64,000 nucleotides of DNA. Source: Flavobacterium sufflavum. GTDB taxonomy: Bacteria; Bacteroidota; Bacteroidia; Flavobacteriales; Flavobacteriaceae. Both the position numbers and the translations under genes were made by a program. The stretch covers positions 310,001 to 374,000 of the forward strand of contig NZ_SACJ01000001.1 of NCBI RefSeq assembly GCF_004016525.1. The letters run 5' to 3'. The notes below the pieces were generated by a model. That model was not told the DNA's origin. It ran no database searches and worked only from the letters and a program-made list of their open reading frames with translations. Within the stretch, counting starts at the first letter, position 1. Every line of letters begins with the position of its first letter. This document shows positions 45,101-52,277 of this stretch, piece by piece.

Positions 45101-45441
45101 GCAACTTCTTTATTTGCATAACCAATATAAGAAACTATCAACACTGAATTCTCATCAGCTTTCAAAGTAAATTTTCCATCAAAATCGGTTATCGTACTTA
45201 TTTTAGTTCCTTTTATCAAAACTGTAGCACCCGGTAACGGCATTCCATTTTCATCATTAATCTGCCCACTTATGCTTTTTTGCTGCTGTACTTTTTCTAA
45301 CCCTGTTGCACTTTCAAAACTAATAGTGTAAGCATGCACTTGAGACAAAGAAACCAACGCACAAAATAGGGTAAGTTTCTTTTTCAAATCAAATCCGGAT
45401 ACACAATCAGGAACCTTCTTCATCCTAATAAATTTTGTCAT
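42115..45441 (-). CDS. SusC/RagA TonB-dependent outer-membrane transporter (operon C)
   Basis: 1108 residues. Signal peptide ends near SLSQVHA (about residue 37), the regulatory-like domain (KSISGQINDENGMPLPGAT) spans about 55-128, the TonB box is EEVVVVGYGKM, and the plug includes LRGVPGLKV and ILKDASATAVYGSKAAAGVI, typical of the mainstream SusC branch. Barrel ends MFNLGFNLTL. The N-terminus, including MTKFIR..K.PDC.SGFDL, is nearly the same as in the operon A transporter, although plug and barrel are divergent. This suggests recombination of the 5' end and promoter. Promoter with class 2 operator at 45565-45638. Confidence 0.95.
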   Translation of the reverse strand: MTKFIRMKKVPDCVSGFDLKKKLTLFCALVSLSQVHAYTISFESATGLEKVQQQKSISGQINDENGMPLPGATVLIKGTKISTITDFDGKFTLKADENSVLIVSYIGYANKEVALNGKTTINVKMQNDAASLEEVVVVGYGKMKKTDLTGSVVQVKPDNLANQNPQTVQDVLRGVPGLKVGYSSDAKGGGSLQVRGQTSVYNPNGAGHNSPLIILDGMQFYGELSEINPGDIGQIDILKDASATAVYGSKAAAGVIIITTKKGKNGKPVISVTSNMTVNTKSAYRDVYSPEGYLKYREDWETAKTYGVNTASGQYEPYIASQVGQVGYFSNPNDLGKYGITQAQWLAYQPSGLTQGKSLAEVWGLRLGLQNGLILNNFIAGKTHDWYKGTFRTGLNQDYNVNISGASDKVNYYLSVGYLDSEGAIQGNDYSAVRANMKVNGHVTDWLEFGANVNFQDRTDGDITVGTGTNYYDANMMRNSPYANFRDANGDYERQPMGPTIGGYNYYYDRQFMELERGYTVLNTIFNAKVTLPLGITYSLNVSPRYQFYYNRFFQSTGNKNLNAANIGVDRDNGKNFDWNMNNTLAWDHTFNEKHHIVATFVQEVEERRSWFDEINARNIQPSDALGFHNTANATRANSSFSTADTHQTADALMARLFYSFDNRYMITATVRRDGYSAFGTNNPYATFPSVALGWNLSKESWFNWDAMSTAKLRVSYGKNGNRSLADPYVFLANLRSPESTMGYIDSSGNLVDMKYLEIDRMANPNLQWEKTAATNIGLDFGFLNDRLTGTVDVYKSVTHDMIMSQRLPTFTGFESIVTNLGEVENRGVELSLSSVNMKQPNFEWRTSAAFSYNKNKINKLYGSMETILDANGNVIGQKELDDKTNGWFIGKAISEIWNYRVAGIWQKDEAAAAAVVSQRPGDPKIANNYTADDVNGKPVYNDKDKEFLGQTDPPINWSLRNEFTIYKNWDLAINMYSYMGHKSLNGNYMNQYNAGSLYTNNYNSFVNPYWTIDNPTNDWARLDARGPAGAGTDKLYNRGFIRLDQISIAYKFPKELIKRLNMNNVKVYASVRNVATWSVDKNWKYFGDPETGGLATRMFNLGFNLTL

Positions 45442-45564
45442 CTCTTGGTTGTAATTTTTGATTAATTAATAGTTCGTTAGTTTTAAATTATAGTGATATA
45501 TTAAATTTCATCTTAAGTATTTTTTAAGACAATCTCAGTCTGTATTAACATATAATTCACATTA

Positions 45565-45638
45565 CAAATTTAATCCAAACACTAGAGTTCTAAAGAGGGA
45601 ATTATAATAATATAAAGGGGGGAAATTAGTATTACACA
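45565..45638 (-). promoter_or_regulatory. Promoter and class 2 operator of susCD operon C
   Basis: Minus strand: TGTGTAATACTAATTTCCCC from 45638, then TTTATATTATTATAATTCCC, a 22 nt gap and the -7 box TAAATTTG (45572-45565). The segment from the -7 box to about 30 bp downstream is nearly identical to that of operon A. Confidence 0.65.
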
Positions 45639-45760
45639 ATAAAAACACCTTTGTTTTTAAGACATTTCTTAAAAATTACAAAATAAAAATCAATGATTAA
45701 CAAATTAACTGTTGTTTTTTTACACAAATAATACTCCCCAATACCACTTTTACAAATAAA

Positions 45761-45794
45761 AAAACCGGCTCCTGTTTTCACAAGAGCCGGTTTT
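45761..45794 (-). terminator. Terminator of the GH128-like gene
   Basis: AAAACCGGCTC (45761-45771) / GAGCCGGTTTT (45784-45794), a perfect 11 bp GC-containing stem; on the minus strand a T run follows. Confidence 0.88.
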
Positions 45795-45814
45795 AATTCA
45801 ATTTTATCTATTAT

Positions 45815-48800
45815 CTATTGCTTGATAATATTCTTTACAGTAATTGTATCTCCATTTGTAATTCTTAACAAATAGCTTCCTGAAGGCAATCCTTCCAATG
45901 ACATAACTTCTAAAGTATTTACCAAAGACAGAGACTTCATCTTTACACCTAAAACATTGTACAACTCAAGTTTTGCACCAGCATGCACCTCACTCACTTT
46001 CACCTTCACTTCACTTACAACCGGGTTAGGATACACCGTTACATCAGTATCTTCATTAACAATTAAAGTTTTATCCGCTGCATCGTTTCTACTAACTGTT
46101 CTAGTACAAGAACCCAGTTTATCCCCGTGATTCAAATGCGTCTGAACTGCATTAGGACTTACACAAATTTCTTTACCATTATGACAAATTATAACCTTAT
46201 CATTAGAATTACCACATTGTACATTGATTGCATTAATCACAATAGAAGCCGAAGTCTGGCAACCTTTAGCATCCGTTACCAAAACTGCATAAGTTCCGGC
46301 TGCTGAAACAGTGATACTTTGCGTATTTTGGTTTGTATTCCAAACATAAGCATAAGGCGCTGTTCCTCCTGTTGGCGTCACACTAACATTAAGAGATGAT
46401 GATGCATAGCCTATATAAATAGTATTTTTCTCATCTACAGCAGCATTAAGTGCATAAACAGCTGGAATCCTTGCTGTCAATTGTAGCGCATTGGTATCAT
46501 CACAATCATCATTATTTTCTACACCACAGGCTACAGTTGAACCCCAACCTAAACCATCACCATCGTTATCAGCATATAAAATTTTACTGTCGTCACAATC
46601 GGTATTGTTAGTAGCATAACCTTCTGGCGCTATTGATGAACACAACATTGCTGTTACATTCGATCCAAATCCGTCCTTATCTGCATCTACATAATAAAGA
46701 ATAGGCTCATGAACAGTGTCATCGTTATCATTACAATCCGTATTGTTTGTAGCATATCCTTGAGGAGCAACTGATGTGCAAAACATTGCTGTCACATTCG
46801 ATCCAAATCCATCCTTATCTGCATCTACATAATATTGAATAGGTTGATGAACAGTGGTATCACTATCATTACAATCGGTATTGTTGGTAGCAAAACCTTC
46901 AGAAACTTCATTTACCGGCAATAAGGCTACAGTAGAAGATCCAAACCCATCATGATCTCCATCTATATAGAATTCCTTATTAACTATTAATTGTTGTTTA
47001 ACAACTGCTGCCGGACTATATACATTATTACCCGATTGTGAAGCCGTAATTTCACAAGAACCTGCACTTACAATATGAATTTGACCATTAACAATACTAA
47101 CCACTGATTCATCTGAACTACTATAAGTAACAGCAAGACCTGAAGTAGCGGTCGCAGCCGGATTAAAATCTGGATCTCCAATTAGTTTTGTTTCAATTGA
47201 AGCAAAATCAATAATCTGATTCTTTTTCACAACCGTTACTAACTGCGTTTGAGGAGCTGCGGCACTATAATCGGCATTACCAGCCTGAGCTGCAGTAATT
47301 GTTGTTATACCAGCTGCAAGAATGTGTAGCTTCCCATCAACAATATTGACAACTGATTCATCCGAACTGCTATAAGCTACAGCAAGTCCTGAAGTAGCTG
47401 TTGCAGGAGAGAAATCGGCATCACCCATTTCTTTTTGAGCAAGCGGATTAAGCATTATACTTTGACCTAATTTAGCACTTTCCGCAATCTCTGCCGCACT
47501 TAATGCTCTGTTGTAAATCTTAAACTCATCCACTGAAGCATTTAGAAAAGGATCTGCATATTTAGATTTCCCCAGATGATTTAACTTTGTTTTTCCTAAT
47601 GCAGAAGGCTTAACAGTAACTGCCCCACTTGCTACTTCCACTCCATCAACGATAATTTTACCAATATTCCCTTCTTGCACATAAGCTAAATGTACCCATT
47701 GGTTAAGAGGCATAGTATATTGTGAACTTAAAGTATTTTTAGTCTGACCACTTGTAACTATCTCATAACTTAACTTTCCGCTTCCATTAGCCGCTTCTAA
47801 AGCCATCCAACTTCCCGTGCTATCGCCAAAATCAAAAATCCTTGACCAATTCGATAAACTATTTAATTTTACCCATGTAGATATAGTAAAATCATTTAAT
47901 CCTTCTACAACTCCATCTTTAAGTGTAATGTAAGAAGTTGAACTTCCGTTAAAACCAACTCCTGTTCCCGCTTTACCACTCGTCCAGCTTGTAGTAGCAG
48001 CTAAAATTCCATCATAATTACCCCACTGGTCATGAGCATTTAAACCGGTATTTTCACTAAAATCATAATAAGCGTGTTGCCCTAAATTAGGTCTGGAAAC
48101 AATTACCTCCGACTCTGTTCCTTCTCCTATTTCATTAAACGCAACAATCTTATAATAATAAGTTATACCATTTAGAGCCGTTAAATCAACATAATTCCCT
48201 GATTCAGCTGTTCCAATAGTTGTAAACGGACCAGATTCAGATGTAGAACGCTTCACATAAAACTGGGCATCATACATTTTATCCCATGCTAATTTTACCT
48301 TGGCATCACCCGAAGCCAGAACAAAATTTGAAACCTCATCAGGAATAACAAAATCCGGTGTTTTTACAAGAATCGGAGTCGATTTAGCACTTTCTCCTCC
48401 GGAATTTAAAGCCGTTATAGCATAGTAATAGTTAGTATTTTTAGTCAATCCTGTATCCTGGAAACTGGTTCCGGTTACATAAGGAGCAATTACCTCATAA
48501 GTCCCATCTACACTAGTTGCTCTCATTACATTATAAGACTCAGCTCTGTCAACAGCCGGCCAACTCAAATTGATAATCGAAGTCGCTATAGCTTCCCCTG
48601 TAACCCCAACAGGAGCATCCGCAACAACAGCCTTAGTAAACGTAATTACATTTGAATAAGCCGTTTCGGCATTATCTTTTCCTATTACTTTCATTCTGTA
48701 CTCAGCTTTAGAATGCACAGTATCATTCACACTAAGAGCAGCATAATTTGTCGAATCGTAAAAAACAGAGAAATCTGTCTCTCCTTCTAATCTTCGCTCT

Positions 48801-51800
48801 ATAACATATTTATTTACCAAATCCTGATTAAGCCCCGTCCAATTAATTGTTATATTTTTATAATCAGACGATAACTTATAACTTAAGGTCTCTACCAAAG
48901 GTTTCCATACGCTAACAAATTCTCTGGTCGGAGTATAGGCTTTTTTAGAAGCATTTTTAGCATAATATTCACCTGCAGGTGTTAAAACAGTATATGAATT
49001 TGCCGATGTTGAAATTACCGGTGCTGTTTGTAACCAAGCATAACTCGCCCAATTAGGATTTCTTGTCTTAAAAGCATCATCAATAGTAACATACATGGCT
49101 CTGGAATCCTGCACCCAATTGTATATTGAATAACGCTCCACATAATTGGCACTTTCCAACACATTCAACACCGCAATCAAATCATTTTTATGTTTAGTCG
49201 CATTGGCATCGGTAAGCATAACAGGTCCGTCAGGAAAAGAATTCCCTGTCCAGTTAGCCCCAATATTCCACTCTGTTATCCATATTGGTCTTTTATATTT
49301 ATCATAAATATATTGTAAATCACTCGCCCATTGTGCTGCAGTTTTGTACCAATAGCAATGAAGCACCATATAATCAACCCGATAGTTTTTAGCTTCAGCC
49401 TGAGTCATAAAATTACCCAACCAGGCATTAAAAGGATCAGATGTAACCGGTGAACCTAATCGTAAACCTGATTGCATCAATCCCGGCCAACCACCAATAG
49501 CCTGATCAACGGTCATATTAGACTGATCCGGACGGTCAGGCTCATTGTATCCTAAAAAGTGGGTATAACCCTCTTTAGTATTGGCAGGTCCAAAATCCGG
49601 CCAATAAAGAGTTTGACGAATAGGCACATATTCGATATTAGGGGTTGTAGTTCCACCTGTATTCCAGTTGTAATACCAGGAAATATTAGAAGCTGCCTGA
49701 GCATCCTGACCACCTCCGGCCAAACCTTTTTTAGTAACTTCATTCCATCGCATTGTTCTGACAAAAGAAATTGTACCGTTCAAATAAGCCGGCAAAACAG
49801 GCACTAACAGATCCTGGCTCTCAGCTATATAAACCCTGCTATATCCCGTTCCATTAGAATTAGAAGCAAAAGTCACCATATAGCCTTTTTTCAATTTGAA
49901 TGATTTTATATTGTTGTCAAAAGAACCCAAATTTGTATAAGGAGTAACTATTTTATATGTTTTAGCATCTCCTCCATAATTCTCTCCTGAAAACACTTCC
50001 AAAGGCTCATAATCAACTGAATGTGGCACAACTACTGCCCCGTTTCCATAATTTGCGACAAATACATTAGCATTATTGCTTGCAGCAACACCATTTAGTG
50101 TTATTAAGTTTAAATATGAACTAATAACCTCTGATGGTCTAATATTTTCGAAATACACACGGGCATCTGTAGAATTTAAATCTACTGTTGAATTAATCAA
50201 CGGATTGTATCCATTATTTAAATACAAAGAAGCCGATGATTTTAAAACCATTTTTGTTTTGGATAAAGCTCCTACATTTAAATTAGTTGTAGTTTCTAAA
50301 GTTTGTGTTGCAGCAGCAATAACTTTTTCCGGAGCATAAGCAGCATCTTCATAAGTTACCGAACTCACCTCCATATTCACAGCTCCATCAGTATAATTTT
50401 TCCCAATTACAATTTTTGGAACACTTTCTAAAGCTACTTTTAAGTCAGCGATACCAAAAAGAGCCTTGTCCCCACTTATATTAATATAATAAGTACCTGC
50501 CGTTTGAGACTGAAAGGACAAATCTCCTTTTCTCAATTTATTGATAGCTCCTGAAGTAAATGTTTTTGACGAAAGAACAGTTCCTGTAGCATCTGTGATG
50601 GATACTTTCATTTTATCATTAGGAGCCCCATTTGAAATGTAATCGTAAATCCATGAAAACTGATAATCTCTGGAAGCTTCTAACTGTACCGGAAAAGAAT
50701 AAGTTGAATTTTCAACAACACTGCTATCCCATCTGATATACATCAATCTTCCTGAATAATTAGAGCCATCTGATTCGAAAGTATGTCCGGAAGTTACATC
50801 CACATATCTTACACCACTGGTAGCATTTGCCGTATTAAAAAGAGTAGCAGCAGCAGGATTTATCCAACCGTAATCCGATGGTTTTCCAGCGTTATTCTCG
50901 GCTAAACCATCCCAAGGATTAATTAAATTAGTCGATTTAAGTTTAAGATTAGCAATTGCAAAAAGAGCATAATCGCCAGTTATCGTCACATAATAAGTTC
51001 CGTCTACCTGAGACACAAAAGTAAAATCGCCTTTTCTTAATTTATTAGCACTACCCGTAACAAATGTTTTTGAAGTTAGTACACCTGTACCATTTGCAGC
51101 AGATGAAATAGCTACATTCATTTTAACACCAGCGGATGCATTAGATATATATTCATACAACCATGAAAACTCATATTGCAGCCCTTTTTCCAATTTTACC
51201 GGATAACTATAAGTTGATGAAGAATAGGCACTACCATCCCAACGGATATACATTATTCGACCTTTAAAAACCGAATTGTCTGATTCATAGGTATGTCCCG
51301 AAGTCACATCTAAATACCTGACACCACTTGTAGAATTAGCCGTATTCCAAGGAAGGCTGGCATAAGTATTAGCCCATCCGTAATCAGTAGGCTTTCCTGA
51401 ATTATTCCCAACAATTCCGGCCCATCTGCCAAGCATATTATCCGCACCATAAACTATAGTTTGCGTAGCCGCATTGGCATCACTTACCAAATCCAGCGTT
51501 TTAGATGTTAGATAATGTCCATCCTGATAAATATGTGCTACTCCGTCTTTCACAGCATATCGATAAGTTTGCTCCTGACCGTTATCAACCGAAGTACTTA
51601 AATTACTAATTGAAGATAAGCTTGTTGAATTATTAAACGTAGTTTTATCTAATGATGTTCTTACTCCAAGACCCGAAGCATTTTTTAACTCTACATCCAA
51701 ACCTCTTCCCTGAGCTGCATTTATTTTAGCTTTTACCTCTAAGGTAAATTCATTTGGATTAGATAACGGAAACGATACAATGTCTGAACCCGTACTACTA

Positions 51801-51928
51801 CTAAAAGTCCTTGAACCACTCAGACTTGTATTTAGTCCTGTCTTAACCGGAAGACTAGGAGCCTGTGCCCGTATTTTGTATACGAAGGCTGTTAAAAATA
51901 ATAATAAAACTGCGTAATTTTTCCTCAT
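45815..51928 (-). CDS. Giant multidomain T9SS-secreted protein with a GH128-like catalytic core
   Basis: 2037 residues. Signal peptide (ends near FVYKIRAQA); an N-terminal beta-sandwich (about 30-160); two tandem ~170-residue modules (about 165-335 and 338-503, sharing TSGVRY.DVTSGHT and KLRKGD); the GH128-like barrel (about 715-960) with acid/base candidate Glu796 in GYNEPDRP and nucleophile candidate Glu886 in WITEWNIGA; FN3-like domains (about 1010-1278); a LamG/concanavalin-like domain (about 1283-1480); two Ig-like repeats with SGLAV.YSSSDESVV (about 1490-1645); Asp-rich MopE/thrombospondin-3-like repeats (about 1648-1800); an SprB-type repeat (about 1828-1890); and a T9SS type A sorting domain (YPNPVV to the end). 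GH128 enzymes cut beta-1,3-glucans; here the target may be another beta-1,3-linked glycan. Monocistronic, with a class 2 promoter. Confidence 0.88.
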   Translation of the reverse strand: MRKNYAVLLLFLTAFVYKIRAQAPSLPVKTGLNTSLSGSRTFSSSTGSDIVSFPLSNPNEFTLEVKAKINAAQGRGLDVELKNASGLGVRTSLDKTTFNNSTSLSSISNLSTSVDNGQEQTYRYAVKDGVAHIYQDGHYLTSKTLDLVSDANAATQTIVYGADNMLGRWAGIVGNNSGKPTDYGWANTYASLPWNTANSTSGVRYLDVTSGHTYESDNSVFKGRIMYIRWDGSAYSSSTYSYPVKLEKGLQYEFSWLYEYISNASAGVKMNVAISSAANGTGVLTSKTFVTGSANKLRKGDFTFVSQVDGTYYVTITGDYALFAIANLKLKSTNLINPWDGLAENNAGKPSDYGWINPAAATLFNTANATSGVRYVDVTSGHTFESDGSNYSGRLMYIRWDSSVVENSTYSFPVQLEASRDYQFSWIYDYISNGAPNDKMKVSITDATGTVLSSKTFTSGAINKLRKGDLSFQSQTAGTYYINISGDKALFGIADLKVALESVPKIVIGKNYTDGAVNMEVSSVTYEDAAYAPEKVIAAATQTLETTTNLNVGALSKTKMVLKSSASLYLNNGYNPLINSTVDLNSTDARVYFENIRPSEVISSYLNLITLNGVAASNNANVFVANYGNGAVVVPHSVDYEPLEVFSGENYGGDAKTYKIVTPYTNLGSFDNNIKSFKLKKGYMVTFASNSNGTGYSRVYIAESQDLLVPVLPAYLNGTISFVRTMRWNEVTKKGLAGGGQDAQAASNISWYYNWNTGGTTTPNIEYVPIRQTLYWPDFGPANTKEGYTHFLGYNEPDRPDQSNMTVDQAIGGWPGLMQSGLRLGSPVTSDPFNAWLGNFMTQAEAKNYRVDYMVLHCYWYKTAAQWASDLQYIYDKYKRPIWITEWNIGANWTGNSFPDGPVMLTDANATKHKNDLIAVLNVLESANYVERYSIYNWVQDSRAMYVTIDDAFKTRNPNWASYAWLQTAPVISTSANSYTVLTPAGEYYAKNASKKAYTPTREFVSVWKPLVETLSYKLSSDYKNITINWTGLNQDLVNKYVIERRLEGETDFSVFYDSTNYAALSVNDTVHSKAEYRMKVIGKDNAETAYSNVITFTKAVVADAPVGVTGEAIATSIINLSWPAVDRAESYNVMRATSVDGTYEVIAPYVTGTSFQDTGLTKNTNYYYAITALNSGGESAKSTPILVKTPDFVIPDEVSNFVLASGDAKVKLAWDKMYDAQFYVKRSTSESGPFTTIGTAESGNYVDLTALNGITYYYKIVAFNEIGEGTESEVIVSRPNLGQHAYYDFSENTGLNAHDQWGNYDGILAATTSWTSGKAGTGVGFNGSSTSYITLKDGVVEGLNDFTISTWVKLNSLSNWSRIFDFGDSTGSWMALEAANGSGKLSYEIVTSGQTKNTLSSQYTMPLNQWVHLAYVQEGNIGKIIVDGVEVASGAVTVKPSALGKTKLNHLGKSKYADPFLNASVDEFKIYNRALSAAEIAESAKLGQSIMLNPLAQKEMGDADFSPATATSGLAVAYSSSDESVVNIVDGKLHILAAGITTITAAQAGNADYSAAAPQTQLVTVVKKNQIIDFASIETKLIGDPDFNPAATATSGLAVTYSSSDESVVSIVNGQIHIVSAGSCEITASQSGNNVYSPAAVVKQQLIVNKEFYIDGDHDGFGSSTVALLPVNEVSEGFATNNTDCNDSDTTVHQPIQYYVDADKDGFGSNVTAMFCTSVAPQGYATNNTDCNDNDDTVHEPILYYVDADKDGFGSNVTAMLCSSIAPEGYATNNTDCDDSKILYADNDGDGLGWGSTVACGVENNDDCDDTNALQLTARIPAVYALNAAVDEKNTIYIGYASSSLNVSVTPTGGTAPYAYVWNTNQNTQSITVSAAGTYAVLVTDAKGCQTSASIVINAINVQCGNSNDKVIICHNGKEICVSPNAVQTHLNHGDKLGSCTRTVSRNDAADKTLIVNEDTDVTVYPNPVVSEVKVKVSEVHAGAKLELYNVLGVKMKSLSLVNTLEVMSLEGLPSGSYLLRITNGDTITVKNIIKQ
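46602..46990 (-). repeat. 138 bp in-frame tandem repeats (MopE-like, 46 residues)
   Basis: The sequence GTATTGTT..GTAGCA recurs at 46602, 46740 and 46878, exactly 138 bp apart. Each unit encodes YYVDADKDGFGS...ATNNTDCND, an Asp-rich calcium-binding type repeat inside the GH128-like protein. The first two units are almost identical in DNA, a sign of recent expansion. Confidence 0.85.
50410..51440 (-). repeat. Two tandem ~500 bp domain repeats in the GH128-like gene
   Basis: Encodes the two N-terminal modules at residues about 165-335 and 338-503. Shared landmarks are W.GI/GLA.NN.GKP.DYGW, TSGVRY.DVTSGHT, R.MYIRWD, and KLRKGD followed by GTYY. They look like a repeated beta-sandwich, possibly carbohydrate binding; the family is not recognised. 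Confidence 0.7.
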
Positions 51929-52004
51929 ACTGAAATCATTTTAAATTATTATATACTCATTTATAAACTCTACAATGAGAGCAACAACACCCTCATTAAC
52001 AGTC

Positions 52005-52079
52005 CAAATTTACCTTAACAGTTTTGACACAAAGGGGGAGATTATAATATTAAAAAAGGGTAATATTAGTATTTACACA
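52005..52079 (-). promoter_or_regulatory. Promoter and class 2 operator of the GH128-like gene
   Basis: Minus strand: TGTGTAAATACTAATATTAC from 52079, then CCTTTTTTAATATTATAATC, TCCCCC, a gap of about 20 nt and TAAATTTG (52012-52005). Shares its layout with the three susC promoters; leader of about 70 nt. Confidence 0.62.
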
Positions 52080-52207
52080 ATTAAACAAGCTAATTTTTAC
52101 ACCATATATAAATAAAATGCAAATTATCTGACAATACACAAATTATTTAACTTTTCGCCAAACAAGAGTTTCAACTAAAGCCACTGCCATTGTTATTTTA
52201 CACAAAA

Positions 52208-52249
52208 CAAAATCGGCTGTATTTCCTGATTGAAATACAGCCGATTTTG
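52208..52249 (-). terminator. Terminator of the GH154-GH105-S41 operon
   Basis: Perfect 18 bp stem: arms 52208-52225 (CAAAATCGGCTGTATTTC) and 52232-52249, loop CTGATT, T-rich flank on both sides. The strongest hairpin in the window. Confidence 0.9.
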
Positions 52250-52277
52250 TTTTAAAAATTATTTACAATGTCACAAA

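Noticed and set aside
46602..46990. Regularly spaced repeats that could suggest a CRISPR array
   Set aside because: The period is 138 bp in frame and encodes Asp-rich protein repeats; there are no 28-40 bp repeats with unique spacers and no cas genes.
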